From Ganoderma boninense (taxonomy: Eukaryota; Basidiomycota; Agaricomycetes; Polyporales; Polyporaceae): a stretch of DNA of 64,000 nt. This document shows positions 1 through 11,744 of the stretch, one piece after another; position 1 is the stretch's first letter, and every line of letters starts with the position of its first letter. The notes beneath the pieces were generated by a model. The model had not been told where the DNA came from. It did not search any database and saw nothing but the letters and a program-made list of their open reading frames with translations. Both the position numbers and the translations under genes were made by a program. The stretch lies in contig CM035307.1 in assembly GCA_002900995.3 (NCBI GenBank), forward strand, positions 3,286,001 through 3,350,000, in the 5' to 3' direction.

Positions 1-1190
1 ATCATCAAACACCCTCGACATGAAAACTCCTGGTTGCAGATCTACCATGGTTTGTACATCCGGGTGACGTCATTTACAATCGAGGAAGGACATGGGAACC
101 CGTGGAACACGCGAGCATTTCGCGTAACTGTCGCTCCGACACCGCGCACTCCCATCATCGTCGGCCTGTCACCTACGAGATCGTCGATCAGCACACCTCC
201 AGCAAGATGGTTGAGATGCTTTTCACGCGGCCCACCCGCTCTGCAGCATACATGAATGTTGGTGTCATCTCTCAAGTTGCCCTAAAACGACCTATCTGGG
301 AGGCGAGCCGGTGTGTAGCTTTCCCTGCTGTTCTGTTCCGTCGGCCTAGCATCTCCGGAAACTGTGACCGCGATGGAGGCTCGTCCGTCTCGCTTGCCCA
401 ACTTGAAGTTCTCAGCGAGCTCAAGTTCATCTTGGGTCAGAAGAAGCCCGTGCCTCTCGCAAGTCCTGGCGCCTCGCAAACTCACCAAGCACCCATCAGG
501 ATAGTTCAAGGAGTCAGTTCCGTCTTCCCGTCATTCCTCGATACGGTCTGACATTGTGCAAATAGCTTTGCGATATGGTCCAGACCGATGTTCCATAGCG
601 AGCGGTGCTGACCTACTAGCTACTAAGTACGAGCGCTGACGGCCTCGTCATCTCTCCTCCCGCCGCCAGCGCTTCCCACATATCCCATAGCCGCATCGGC
701 CTCCTCAATTCAGCCCGTCCCATCGCCAATAAACCTTATCGATCTCATATACATTCACATATTCCATAGCGTTTTAGCAACCACAGCAGGAGCCAGTTGA
801 TCCTACTCGTCTCTTCCAGGCTCCTGTAGCTCCCGAAGTTCATCGACCCCCACGTCTTCCGCGCCTATCTCTGACATCGGCGGAATCTTCAGTGCCCTGC
901 GTCGAGCGCGAGTCGTCTCCATGATTGAGATAAATACTGTAGCCGATGTCATCACGATGACGATGCAGAATGATTCTTAGCGCGGGACCGAGTCCCATCA
1001 TGCCCGGGAGAACGACCTCGTCATCCCGAACTCTTGCGTGTTCTTCGCAGGTAAGACCAAGGGATATGGCGCGCTCCTGCTAGCACTGTGGGAAAGCCTC
1101 AATTTCGTCGAAATGCCCCCTCAATAAGATGCAAAAGGTGGGCGTCGCTTCGCACGCGCGTAGACAACCTCGGGGAATCAGCTTGACACT
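1..1190. other. No confident gene; possible coding remnants
   Basis: Short open frames occur on both strands (about 102-551 on + and 282-509 on -), but none has a recognisable domain and none joins into a phase-consistent spliced model that I could verify. On the minus strand about 800-960 a frame reads as a polar, basic-acidic tail after a hydrophobic stretch, which could be the C-terminus of a membrane protein, but I could not connect it to a start. Treated as unassigned. Confidence 0.4.
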
Positions 1191-1197
1191 ATCATGA

Positions 1198-1440
1198 TCA
1201 TACAAAGGGTGTCGTATATAGTACAATGGGTCGCCAGTTAACTAGCAAGATGACGCCAGCTACCTGGATGACGATAGAGAGAACCTCTAACAATCGCGAG
1301 AACAGGTAACGACGACACGGCGACAAGAAAGGAACCAACAGGGAGACGACGATCATCAGACCCAATTTCCCGGCATTTCCAAGCCACAATACATCCATCG
1401 GAATACAGGTACACTGGGAGTGAGCTATTAGAGAAAACAA
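1198..1440 (-). CDS. Short hydrophobic ORF, unassigned
   Basis: An 80-codon frame on the minus strand just downstream of the 1480-3047 gene. It has two strongly hydrophobic stretches (about residues 25-40 and 52-66) that could be membrane segments. It has no recognisable motif, and no splice partner was verified. It may be an exon of a decayed membrane-protein gene or chance. Low confidence. Confidence 0.2.
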   Translation of the reverse strand: MFSLIAHSQCTCIPMDVLWLGNAGKLGLMIVVSLLVPFLSPCRRYLFSRLLEVLSIVIQVAGVILLVNWRPIVLYTTPFV

Positions 1441-1479
1441 GTACAGGATGTCAAGCTACGGTTCGATTGACGTACCCTG

Positions 1480-3047
1480 TTAGACCTGCATATCCCCCTC
1501 CAAATCGGCGTACAAGCCAGCCGTTATCTGTCCGAGGCTTTTCGGAAGCTCTAGGATCGCATTGACGTGCTCGCGAGGGAAGGGAATCGTCTGGAGCGAG
1601 CTCGACAGGACGGCGTGGAGAGAGCCGAAGTAGAACGCCATGTGGTTCGCGATCATGTTGCTGTATGCGTTGAGGTTTTCAGTTTGGGTCTGAAGGAGGC
1701 TGGTGCGGGTAGAGAGTGTCAACGCCTTCGCACGCTCTAGCGCGATCGCCTCCTGGCGCCACGAGCTTTGTTGCGGGTCGGACTGCCCAGGCCACTGGCC
1801 ACGAGAACCGCCAGCGGGGGCGTTTCCACTAGGGGCTGCCTGGTTGTCGTAAAGGGGAGCTGCAGCAGCGTTGGGGGCGGGATGGAACTGGGAAGCAGCG
1901 GCCGTCGATGGATGCCCAGCGTTGCCGGTCCAGATGCTCGACGCGTCCCTGACGTGCGTCCCAGCCGCAAGGGCCCCTTCTTGCGACAGATTAGGAAGGG
2001 AGTGGGTAGAACCAAGGTGCTGGGAAGTGAGTCCTGAAGTCGTATAAGGGTCCTGGGGTGGCTGAGGGAGGGAGCGGGTCGAGCCGTACTGGGAGCGGTA
2101 TATAGCCGCGGCCGCGGAGCGGACCCCGTGCTGGCCCGCGTTCCTGGGGTTGAACGAACCCGTGCCGTCCCCCACGGCAAACTCGGGAACAGGATCAGGG
2201 CTGTCCACAGCCATGGAACTGTCGTTCTCGTACTCCGGAGGAGACGTGCTGAGCTCCACGTTCCACAGTTCAGCGGAATCCCCTAGCACCCTCAGGAGCA
2301 TCTCCAGCCATTCAGCCTCTGCCGGTGAGGCATGGACTAGATTCCGCACTACAATGACAACTTCAATCGATGCCGTGAAGAGGAATGAGAGATGACTCAC
2401 TGCCTCGGGCCTTCAGCTGTGCCGGGGTAGTTTCGAAGGGAGTATCGGGCTCGGGATCCCAAGTCATTCGCCAATACTTGAACTTGGCGATCAATCTAAT
2501 GATTGCAGAGGACGTCGGTAAATGCCAAGTAGTTACGATGACACGCGAAGAGACAAGGGACGTACCGGGTATTGAGTTTTCCCAAATTCCTTGCCGCGCC
2601 CTTGATGTCCATCGGGCAGCGAAAGACAGCTATCATGATGCTTATGCACCTCGGATCCTTGAGACGTCCGGTGAGAGTTTGGAGCCGAATCGCTATCGAG
2701 AAGGGGAGGAACTCGATGAGGTAGTTATGAAACAACACCGTCTCCTCCGAAGAACCCCATCGAGGGACTTCGAGGATAGGCGGCAGACAGGTGAAGGGCG
2801 CCGCGGAGACGGTCAACTGGATGGCGGCCTGGTAAGAGAGGGCCTCTGCGACCGGGAGGGTAACCAGTGTAGCGTTGGCGGGTACGTTGGGGGGGGGGGG
2901 CGGACGGATCTGCAAGAGAGACCGAATGGGTTACCCATAAGTCTCCTGGGCAGACTTGAGGGACATACCGGACGGCGCCTCAGGCGCACCCTGAAGAGTC
3001 TGAGGGTTGCCTTGACCTGCGGGGGATTGCTGCTGGTAAGGATCCAT
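1480..3047 (-). CDS. Paralogue of the 22.8-27.2 kb gene, frameshifted at a 12-C tract
   Basis: Spliced model on the minus strand: exon 1 starts at the ATG at 3047 (first residues MDPYQQQSPAG) and ends at 2969. Exon 2 starts at 2909, and two further exons run to the stop at 1480. The last exon is Ser/Pro/Gln-rich in the middle (repeated SLPQ/SLPN-type motifs) and ends in a helical region. The segment with AELW near the start of that exon resembles the PELW region of the gene at 22759-27155, and exon 1 is almost identical to that gene's exon 1, so the two are paralogues. Function unknown. Exon 2 enters in a frame that leads to an early stop unless the 12-C homopolymer (2889-2900) is read as 11 C. 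This is therefore either a recent pseudogene, a slippery-tract allele or a sequencing error. Confidence 0.6.
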
Positions 3048-4087
3048 CGTTGAGAGGACAGGAGCTGAGGCTTGCCGGAAGCCCCCTCCCCTCGACGATA
3101 TTTAACTGCGGTCGGTCTTGGGACATTCTCGTTAGGACCTTCAACAGAGGTAAAATACTTGCTTGTGCCCTCGAGAGTCCCCGGGGTATCGCTGGCAGAG
3201 AGGCCGACTTCCTCTTCTTGACGGCAATTCGATAACGTCGCCTTGCGATGTGAGCAACGAGGTGGTTGTCCTGAAGTTCCATATTCGACCAGTTCAGCCC
3301 GAGACGGAAGAAGGGAGCAGCGACATCCTAGCGAACGGAGACCCGCGGTGAGCATCATGGGGGTCGTTCGACACGTCGAAGCTCACCTGGGTGCAGTCTC
3401 TGCCTATGAAACAATACTAGCCGGCCACCGGATGACCAGTTGGGGAGTCTCCTTGCGGCAAACTGCGCTAAGGGCATTGTCCGGCTAGCCGCAAGTTCAG
3501 ACGCGCGTCGGTAAGATGCCCAATTCATCAACCTAAGCGCCACGTTCAGACCTCTGCGGCCATGGTTTGCCGAGAGGGCCTCACACATGCAATATCACTT
3601 AATGGGACGCTCCATGAGATGGTGAATCTCCGCATGTTGCTTCTTTTGTCACTGCGAACTCGAAGGCGGACGTGGACCATCTTCGGGCGTTTGGGAAACT
3701 GTCACTGACCACCTGCTGTCACCACAAGGCTCGGCACCACGAGTCAATGTCGTCAACGTAAACGGCGCACCGTCCATTCCGGCATCATGAGCCGACGTCT
3801 TGCGGTCATGATTTGTCAAGCACTTCTAGGCACTTCTGAGACGTTCCCACCGCCTTTCGGTCGCAATAGGTTGCGGCGGACTCGGTGGGGATTGAGGGAA
3901 GGGGTCAGGCGGCCGTCTTCCCCTCGCACTGCGGCACACAGCACCCGCAATTTACGTCTACGAAGCAATGCTCTTTCCGGCGCACGCTCTCACGCAGGGC
4001 GCCGAGTGCCTTTCTCCGATCCAGATTCCAGGCGATCAGGCAGGTCTTGCGCGTCTCCAAGGCGGCTCCTGCGATCTGGGTCCAGCG
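2961..4087. repeat. Inverted duplication, copy A (promoter plus exon 1)
   Basis: About 1.13 kb that recurs in inverted orientation at 21711-22845, with only scattered substitutions and small indels. The segment contains the last exon of an upstream minus-strand gene, roughly 0.85 kb of intergenic DNA with a TTAAATAT element, and all of exon 1 of the downstream gene. Identity stops 8 nt into intron 1, just after GTATGTCC. At the other end it stops inside the intron in front of the upstream gene's last exon. Both breakpoints therefore lie in introns. Confidence 0.9.
3096..3107 (-). promoter_or_regulatory. TATA-like element upstream of the 3047 start
   Basis: TTAAATAT on the minus strand about 50-60 bp upstream of the ATG at 3047. 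The identical element precedes the paralogue start at 22759 in the duplicated copy. This is a positional inference only; no transcription start is known. Confidence 0.35.
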
Positions 4088-4202
4088 AATCTCCGTGTGA
4101 GTGGCTGTACCCTAGATCCTTGTGTATCTGACGGTCCACCAACAGTCTCTCGCCGTATCGGTCTCTTAGTAGCCAGATCTCCGGTTCATCGCGTTCGTCC
4201 AT
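3905..4202 (-). CDS. 3' exons of an unassigned gene
   Basis: On the minus strand an exon encoding a charged segment (DEPEIWLLRDRYGERL) ends at a GTACAG donor. It joins in phase to a last exon that begins after GATCGCAG and ends at the stop at 3905. The last exon encodes a basic helix followed by a short Cys-rich tail (CGCCVPQC). Only this last exon is duplicated at 21730-21893. Upstream exons probably lie at 4200-4950 (for example a frame starting MDETRTRAQ near 4930), but I could not join them without stops. Function unknown. Confidence 0.4.
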
Positions 4203-5277
4203 CGACTGCTTCCGCTTCCTTCATCATACTCCATTACGGGCCATCTCCCTGATCTGGCCACCAGAATGCCCACTGTCATGAACCTTTGGGACAGTGCTTT
4301 CTGATTCGAGTCTATCGTTCTTGACATACCACGCGAAATCTCACGGCCCTGGTTCCTCCCATCCCGAATGAAGTAGGGTTTGCAATCATCTCCGCCGAAG
4401 GTGGCGAGTGTGTCAGTGCTGGAACGGCGCGCCCACTGTATTCACATGGTGATGGCGATAAGATGATTTCTTGGTCTGCGCCGGATTGCGTGTTGGAACG
4501 AGAACAAGGCTGGCCACTAAGAAGTCCCTTCCCGTTCAATGGGAATGACGAGACGAGAAGGGTCCCAGACCGGTCATCTCGGGCGAGAAGTGCTCCTGGG
4601 CTATTGAATCAGGAGAATTTCGAAGTTTGCTGCCAACCGGGGGTCTGACACGCTCCTGACGTATGCCATTCTGCAGGGTACGACCAGCCAACCGTGCGAA
4701 TACGCTAAGACGGCCCCGTGCGTCACAGTGTACGAATCGGGAGGGAGAGACCTCCCCGCCGCTCGCAACGGAGCATCACAACCTTTACGCAACTGATGAA
4801 GCTCCTGGTAAGCGTAGAGCGTCCGGTCGACCATGCATCCCCAGTCAGAGGCATGTGCGCTGGATGTTGGAGATTGCATTATGTAAGCGAGCTCGTCTTG
4901 TGCTCGCGTGCGAGTCTCATCCATCTTATTCCGTCTTATACTGCACATTGTGTCTTAAAGTCTTGTGTATTCGTATTTGGGTACACATGCGGCGTGCTGT
5001 CCCTCACGTGTTTACCTTCAGCGTTCAAACGCGACCCGTTTCCCCCTCGTTCGCTCTCCAAGTCCGAGTCCTCCTTCGCGCCCCGTTTCCTCCCACACTG
5101 GAGCCATCGCAGAGATGGTAACGATGGAATTAGAGCACGAGCACAAGTTGGAGTACGCATCTTCCTTCACCCGCCGAAGGCTCAAGAGGATGGCGGACAT
5201 AGCCTGAGGATTGCTGCGGGTCCCATAACCCTGTGGTCAGCTGGATACATATATTCCATCAGACAGCTAGCAACGAC
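4203..5277. other. Possible upstream exons, unresolved
   Basis: Several minus-strand frames of 60-115 codons (for example 4601-4948 and 4312-4539) look coding-like in composition but have stops between them in every splice combination I tried. They probably belong to the gene ending at 3905, or to its remains. Confidence 0.3.
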
Positions 5278-5840
5278 CTATGTCGACGGAGGACAGTTGT
5301 GTGAATGATACGTATAGAAGACGTGTTTAGTAAATATCTTGCCGCAGGTACAGCACTTGCACAAGATCATTGACAGCTCCTGTTCGGTTATACCGCCAGT
5401 CACGTTGTTCAACTTGAATAGCAAACCTAGATTATTGACGTAGGTTTCTCCGGGGGGAACAATGTCGGTGGGCACTTCGCCTGCTGATGCGCAGTGAGCA
5501 TGCCTCAGTTGATGCGTCGTTAAGACCCGAACACTCACCTTGCGCCATGATCTTCGGCATGGGCTGCGTCCCTTCTGCCCGGGAAGAGCCTATGAGGTTC
5601 AGAACGTTTGAAGTGGTCTGTCAAAACTCCTCACCTTTCGTCGCCATGGTCGTTGTTCCGGAGATGGTGTCAGGAGTACGGCGACTACGCTTGCGTTTCG
5701 CTGAATCAAGCTTCTGAGTCAGTGGTACAGTCATCGGGGTGCTGCGAAAGCACATTACCTCCTACTTGCTCAAGGTCGGCAGTATCGTCAGGCGGAGGCG
5801 AAGAGACGATGTCCGGCTGTCCTTGGGTAAGGGCTGACAT
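5278..5840 (-). CDS. Small protein with C-terminal Cys/His cluster
   Basis: Four-exon minus-strand gene: 5840-5759, 5700-5635, 5589-5539 and 5480-5278. Exon phases close exactly and give 133 residues. All introns are GT..AG; the first has a CTGAC branch point 20 nt before its acceptor. The N-terminus is acidic and Pro-rich, followed by a basic patch (KRKRSRR) that could be a nuclear localisation signal. The C-terminus carries CKCCTCGKIFTKH followed by HSHNC, which resembles a degenerate C2HC/C2H2-type zinc-binding element. No known family assigned. A small nucleic-acid-binding or regulatory protein is an inference. The model is well supported; the function is not. Confidence 0.65.
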
Positions 5841-8800
5841 CTGGTAGAGTGGGGAACGAGTATTCACTGCACGGGGGACGGATTGTGGTCAATGGCGTAC
5901 CCGGCGTGCACCTTTTATGCCGAGCAGACTAAGGAGCGATCGAGCATCGCCGTCCTCAGGGCGAGATACTGTGATCTCAAGTCGACACCGGCTCACCAGA
6001 GTGGAGTCTACTCCGGGCTATTGGGGTCGGGTGCGAAGTGTCTCGGAAATACCGGATATGCGATGAGATGAGACCTGGAGTTTGTCATCCATTCCCAAAC
6101 TCCATGAGTTGTAATTCCGTTGGATGAAGATTGATTCAGAAGCACGGTCTGCCAGGCTCCCGCAAGTGCGCGATTGGACGCGCGCGATCTGACTGTCAAG
6201 ATTTATGCAAGGTCAAATCGACCGGCAGTTGCAACTTCCATGGAACGCCGTGATTCGCGGTTGGCTTGGAGAGGCCCCGCCAAACAGATCCGATCAGCGT
6301 CGCAGAGTATACTCACGTGAGCCAAACGAAGGCAACAGTAGCACCAGCCGGGGACTTGATTGTTGAATGGTTAATGGAGGAACCGGCCGTTCACACATGA
6401 CCGGAACGGGGAGTACACTGCAGCCGACAAGGACTGATAAAAAGGTGAATGACATCCGAGCTTTCGCGTCACAACACTGCCTACAGGCCAGGGACGACTA
6501 CCTTAGCAGGCTCCAGGTTAGTGGGTGTAGGACAAGTGCGAAATGGTCAACAAAATGGCAAAGAAACAGATGGATGGCGAGCGACAGTGGCGTAGATGAT
6601 GTTCGTTACTCGTGTGGGAGGAAGGCATGGAACCGGGTGAGAGCGTGGAAGCTAGTCGGGGAGGAATCAAGTTAGAAGCAGATGATCCGTGTTGTACGCG
6701 TAGGCTCTGGGCACGTGGAGACGCGGATAGGGACGTGTCCATGCTGGAAGGCGACTTCCCGGCGAGCGTCGTGCTCCGGACGCTGAGCGATGCAGACAGA
6801 CAGGTATCAAAGCCTGAACCAGAGAGAGCGGCATCGTCACGGTCCTACATTCGGAGGTCGCGGGTACTAGAACGGCAGCGCGGGTCTGCCTCGCCGTCGC
6901 GCTCGTCGGCATGGATCGCGCCGCATGAAGCGCGCTGTTCGTGTGCGGTCTGCGCGTTGACCGACATTTTGTGCGGGATATGTGCGGACGAATACCGTTG
7001 ACCTGTGAGGGAAATGCGGAGACGTTGACCCGAGAATAATCCAAGAAAGGTGTTGCCGGTCGATCACAGGTCCGGCGCGCGGGCCGGGAGCCCGCCCAGC
7101 CCAACGCAAAATAGTTGGCCAAGGGATGGGACCACCGATCCTGCAAGCGGTGTGGTGTAGAGAGTCGTCCCGCAAGCGGTGTGGTGTATGGAGTCGTCCA
7201 AATCTCATACGTTGATGATGGTCGCCTGACATGCGTCCCTGATATGGAAGGAAAAGCGGCGGGCACGCATTGCGGTTACGAAGGGGAATTTCAGGCGAGG
7301 CTTGGAGGGAATATGGCAAGGGGTCGAATGGCTGGCGCGTCGATTCAGCGAGAAGCAGCTGAAGGCCCAAAGCTGCGACCACTGAGATGAGGTGTTGGAA
7401 AGGATGCTGTGATGAAGCACTGGGGGCGGAGAGGGGCCGGCTACTTGTGGAGCATAACGCTTGCGAAAGGCATCAAGGCTCCTCAAAGGAGGCATATACC
7501 GCCTTTTTGAGAGGTCGTGCGAGGGACGGGGTAAGAGAGGGAACTGGGGGTCGTGGAATGGTGGTGACGTGCGTGGGGCAATGGCAGTTCCGCTGAAGGT
7601 GGGTTAGCCTGGCGTAGTTAGCTCCGATTTTGCGACAGAGAGAATTGAAAAACTCACCACAGACCGCCAGCTCTGCTGTTACTCAGGCGACACGGATATG
7701 CCCACAACCGTCTAGAGGACATCGTCAACGACTAGAGAAGATACGGAAGTTTCGGAGTCAGGTTCGGCAAGATTATGACGAGAGACAGAAAAGGAGACTC
7801 ACAAATTGTCCATCTCAGAGACGCGAAGAAGAAGAAAGCAATATCCGTCCTTGGCCATTGAGCGCAAGATTGCGCGTTCCAACTTGCAGGCCACCAGATA
7901 GAATGCGTCCCGGCACATCCATTGGATCAGGCGCAGGTCGAGGAAAAGCGACGCCTCGTGAGATGTGAACGCCGGGAAGATGAAATGGATGAGAACGAAA
8001 CCTGAGAAGGGCAGGAGCCAAGGCGGGGCTTGATGGTGACGAGCGATGGCGAAGGAGGGGCTTGGGAAGTGGTGTCGTGGCGGATCTCTCAGGCGCTTAT
8101 TGGCGGGAAAGGCGCGAACATTAAACTCCCTCTATCGCATCTTGTTGCTGCTCTGCGTTGTTGTCGTCCTGTCGTTGGATCTCAGACTTTGCCGAGCCTG
8201 CCTTCAGTTGCGCCACAAATGGCGTGTTCTATGTCGCCCTAGGACGATACCGGCCTTGACCTTCCTGTCCCACTATCTAGACGTCGATGCAAGGCTGCTC
8301 CCACTGAAGGAACAACGGCAGGGAGGATGGGATGTGGAGGTAGCGTAATTCAAGATGTCGGATTCGGGCTTTGTGGAATTCGATGGGTGCGTCTATCCAC
8401 GGCATCTATGCGTCCTCATATGCTCATAGCCAACGTGCAACCTGGTCTAGGACTAGCCCTGTGTATATCTGGATGCCTTTTGCTTGTTGTGCCAGGGACC
8501 AATGTCTCCACGGCGTTGAGACAGATCACAGGTGTGCGACGTCCAAGTTCGGTTGGTGCGATGTTGAAGATGCAGATCTTGTCCTCCTGCGCAAGCAAGC
8601 TTGGCCGTTGACTTCGATGTCTAACCTTGGTTCCTCCTGGTGAGTAAGAGTCGCTTGAATTTTTCTCTCCCTCACTGACTCCTCATCGCCCATTCCGTGA
8701 GCGGCCCCGTCGCATGATAGATTACTCCAGTGGGTGCGCAAACAGAGGACCCATAGGGAGCAGAAGGATTGGCTGTTTTAGCGTTGCATTGGTAGTGATG

Positions 8801-9103
8801 GTGACCCCGCAGCGCATGTTTTTGTTTTGCGTGTGCATACGCAGACCGTGGCCCACTCTCTAATTAATAATTTTGGCAAAACGTTCTGTTTGTTGGCTTA
8901 ATAGAAGTCCAGTATATTAAGATGCTTCAAGACGTACAATCAGGCCCACCTGAAGAGCGATAGAGTCAACGTAATGGAAGCATGCATGATCTTGAGATGG
9001 CTATAGCACATCCGCTACTATTGTGCAGTAGATGCCGTATGAAAAAAAGGCATGAAGGACTATCCGAAGACACCTGCGATATTGAGGCAAGGGACAGCAC
9101 AAT
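5841..9103. other. 3.3 kb without a confident gene
   Basis: The best open frame is 6612-7001 on the plus strand (start about 6627, polar and acidic, ending in a Cys-rich segment CSCAVCALTDILCGIC). Without a family match or splice context it stays unassigned. At about 7141-7199 a 29-bp unit (CAAGCGGTGTGGTGTA plus flank) occurs twice in tandem. Opposing frames at 6667-7382 on the minus strand overlap it, so at most one is real. Confidence 0.35.
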
Positions 9104-11627
9104 TCATGACTCCTCATCTGATGACGTTTTTGGGACGTCCTCAGATGCATCTTCAGCGCAAAGAATATCGTCCAGGGTATTCCGCAGCACCTCAGACGAT
9201 GCAAGTTGTAGGGCCGAGCAAATGTGGTTGCAGTTATGGGAAGAGACAAAATCGGCAAGGCCTTTTCGCCCATGGTCTCCTATTCCCGACGTCCTGGATA
9301 GAATATAATGAGTGTTACCAGCCTCGAGGAACATATATCCACCAGAGACCTACCCTTCCACCGTGTGGGTCATGGGATCAAACAAGGTAATTGATAGCCT
9401 CCCGTTTGCGTTGGCATTATTTGAACCTGCGGAGCGGAGGATCGCTTCAATGACTGAACATGTACGAAGATAATAGCAATACCTTGTATGTCAGCGAAGA
9501 TATAACGGCATGCCGTCTGTTCGGCCACATAATGAGCGTACGCGGTCACCGTCAACGACCGCAAGTCGCTGCGCGTTGTTGAACCCAGAGTGCCGCTGAA
9601 CTTGACGACAGTCGTGGTAAGTCGCAAAGGCTCAACTAAGTAAACTCCGGAGACCTCTTCGGTGATTGCGTGATCAACTTCACTGTCGTCGTCAATTCTG
9701 CTGGTCTGTTCAGATGACGAGGCTTCTGCCAGAGGACGAAGCTTGTACAACTTGATAAGAAATGCGTCGGAGACATCGAACTCTGACGACAAAGTTTAAG
9801 ATATATGTAGGGCAGAAAAAGAGGCTCTTACCAGCGATATCCACCCCCTGATCATTGGCAAGGGTCTTGAACCCTTCCGCGAAATAGGCCATACGCTTGA
9901 GACGAATAAGGTCTGCGGTTAGGACGCTGATGGCCTTGGAGACGGGGATATCCTCTGATCTACCACCGCCGATATTGACCAGCTTCTTCGCGACGAAAGG
10001 CTTGTTGCCGATACGTAGCTAGTCGACAATGATCCAGGTGAATAGCTCACTAATATGGTGTACCCGGACTCACCCCGAAGACATCCTTAGTGGTACCTCG
10101 CTCGCCGGCACTGAGGTCAAGGGGCCTTGTCTCCAAAAAGCCGGACAGTGACGAAGATTCTTCCATAAGCGTAGGACTACCAGTACCGTCAGCTATCAGG
10201 CAGATAGTCTTCTTGAATTGAATCTCCACGACAGGGATGGCAGAAGGTGTGCGGGTGAGGAGGTCTCCATCTCCGACAAATAGCGATCGAAGCGTCTTGC
10301 GCGATGGCTGTGGGCCCGGGGGAGCGGTGTCTGTCAAAACGTTCAAAACAAGACAAGATACGCATGTATTGAAGGGAGCTGACCTCGAACACGTTTGGCA
10401 CCTTGAACGTTTACGAGCGCAGCTTCAGCGCATGTGGCAGAACTCTTGCGCTTTGTACCCGCTCTTCCGGCACCAATGAGCTCCGGGTCTTCCGTCCGGG
10501 CTGTGTACTACAAGGCCATCAGAGCTTGTGCGAAAGAAGACAACCCGATGCAGCCCACCTGACCGACGTTGATATAGAGCTCTACACTGAACGCATATAC
10601 CTTCGAGTTCGATTTCCCTTTGCGATGAGTCTGTTTCGGGAGCACGATGTACGTATCGCGATATTCAGGACGGCTGTAAACCTGATACCACTGTGCGACC
10701 GTCATGACCAGACTGTCAGCGGGGAAGACGTAGTTGTTCGGGGCCCGTAAACTCGTCTCTTCCCTAGAAGTTTGGGTCATCTCAAACTGATTCTTTCGGC
10801 TCAGAGAAAGACGTACTCGAGTAGCGGGGCGGAGTAGAATTCCGTCCACCGCCCATTCACTTCCTTGACTATGCGAGATCGAAGGGCTACGACATTGGGT
10901 AAACATGGCAGACTCTTGTGGACAACACTAGAACAACACGCACCTAACATGGTGTTTACTTCGGGAAAGAAGATTACGCCTGTCCCGAGCATTTGGTCGA
11001 TATGCTTTGCTGAATCACTTCGACGACACTCGTAATATATGGTACAGTGGTTCACCAGAAGTTTCTGAGAAGCGGCGCCGAGCCCTTGAGCCGCCCGAAC
11101 CATCTGCAACTCCTCAAGGGAAGCGGCAGGACCGACAGCCCCACCATTACTCGCCCTGTCCCTGTGAAACTTGACCTCCAGGTTGGCACGACGAAGTTGA
11201 GCGGATTGATCCTGCTCGTAATCCTGCTGGCCCTTCTCGTAGTTTTCTATGATTACATCAGAAAGCCGCGCTAATTCGAAAAGACTCAGAGGGACATGAC
11301 TCACCTGCTCGACGACACGTGCCGCATGGGTCAGTGACCGTGGTGCCGCAGACGCCGCACTCGCCACACTGCATGTAGGCGGCCTAGGAGAGTGGGTTAG
11401 AGGGTTAAGGATGCAGATGGGAATATACACACGCGCATCTCATTCTTGTCCGCGCTTCCGATGTTCGGGTCTTGAAGCTTTACACAGAAAAAGCAGAGCT
11501 TCCCCCCTGGCTCCATCTGTGGAAAGACAACTTGGCAACCGTTGTTGACGTTATTGCTGCCTCCACAGGGGTCGACGTTGACTTTTTCTCGATAGTGCAC
11601 GGGTGGTCGGCGGAGAACAGACGTCAT
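9104..11627 (-). CDS. Alpha-type (MHCK/eEF2K-like) protein kinase
   Basis: Eleven exons on the minus strand: 11627-11433, 11383-11305, 11246-10944, 10886-10817, 10763-10559, 10507-10384, 10330-10074, 10018-9832, 9782-9483, 9426-9354 and 9293-9104. The coding lengths sum to 1983 nt, 660 residues, with all phases consistent. The N-terminal 90 residues are Cys-rich (including CGECGVCGTTVTDPCGTC), as in many agaricomycete alpha-kinases, and probably bind zinc. The C-terminal 260 residues are the alpha-kinase domain: KPFVAKKL carries the likely ATP-binding lysine, then VVKFSGTLG, CRYIFADIQG, LFDPMTHT, and the GIGDHGRKGLADF loop followed by HNCNHIC. The protein is expected to phosphorylate Ser/Thr residues. 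Nothing suggests a pseudogene. A TATA box lies about 105 bp upstream. Confidence 0.92.
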
Positions 11628-11730
11628 AGTAGGACAGGGGCTGATGTGCAGTGGCGAGGAGCCTAGGAGCGATTAGAGAGGATGAGAGACGGGGATACTG
11701 AGAGCGCTGCAGTCGGAAGCGAGCATTCTC

Positions 11731-11738
11731 CTTTTATA
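11731..11738 (-). promoter_or_regulatory. TATA box of the alpha-kinase gene
   Basis: TATAAAAG on the minus strand, 104-111 bp upstream of the ATG at 11627. This is a consistent distance for a core promoter element in fungi. Inferred from sequence only. Confidence 0.5.
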
Positions 11739-11744
11739 CATGGG

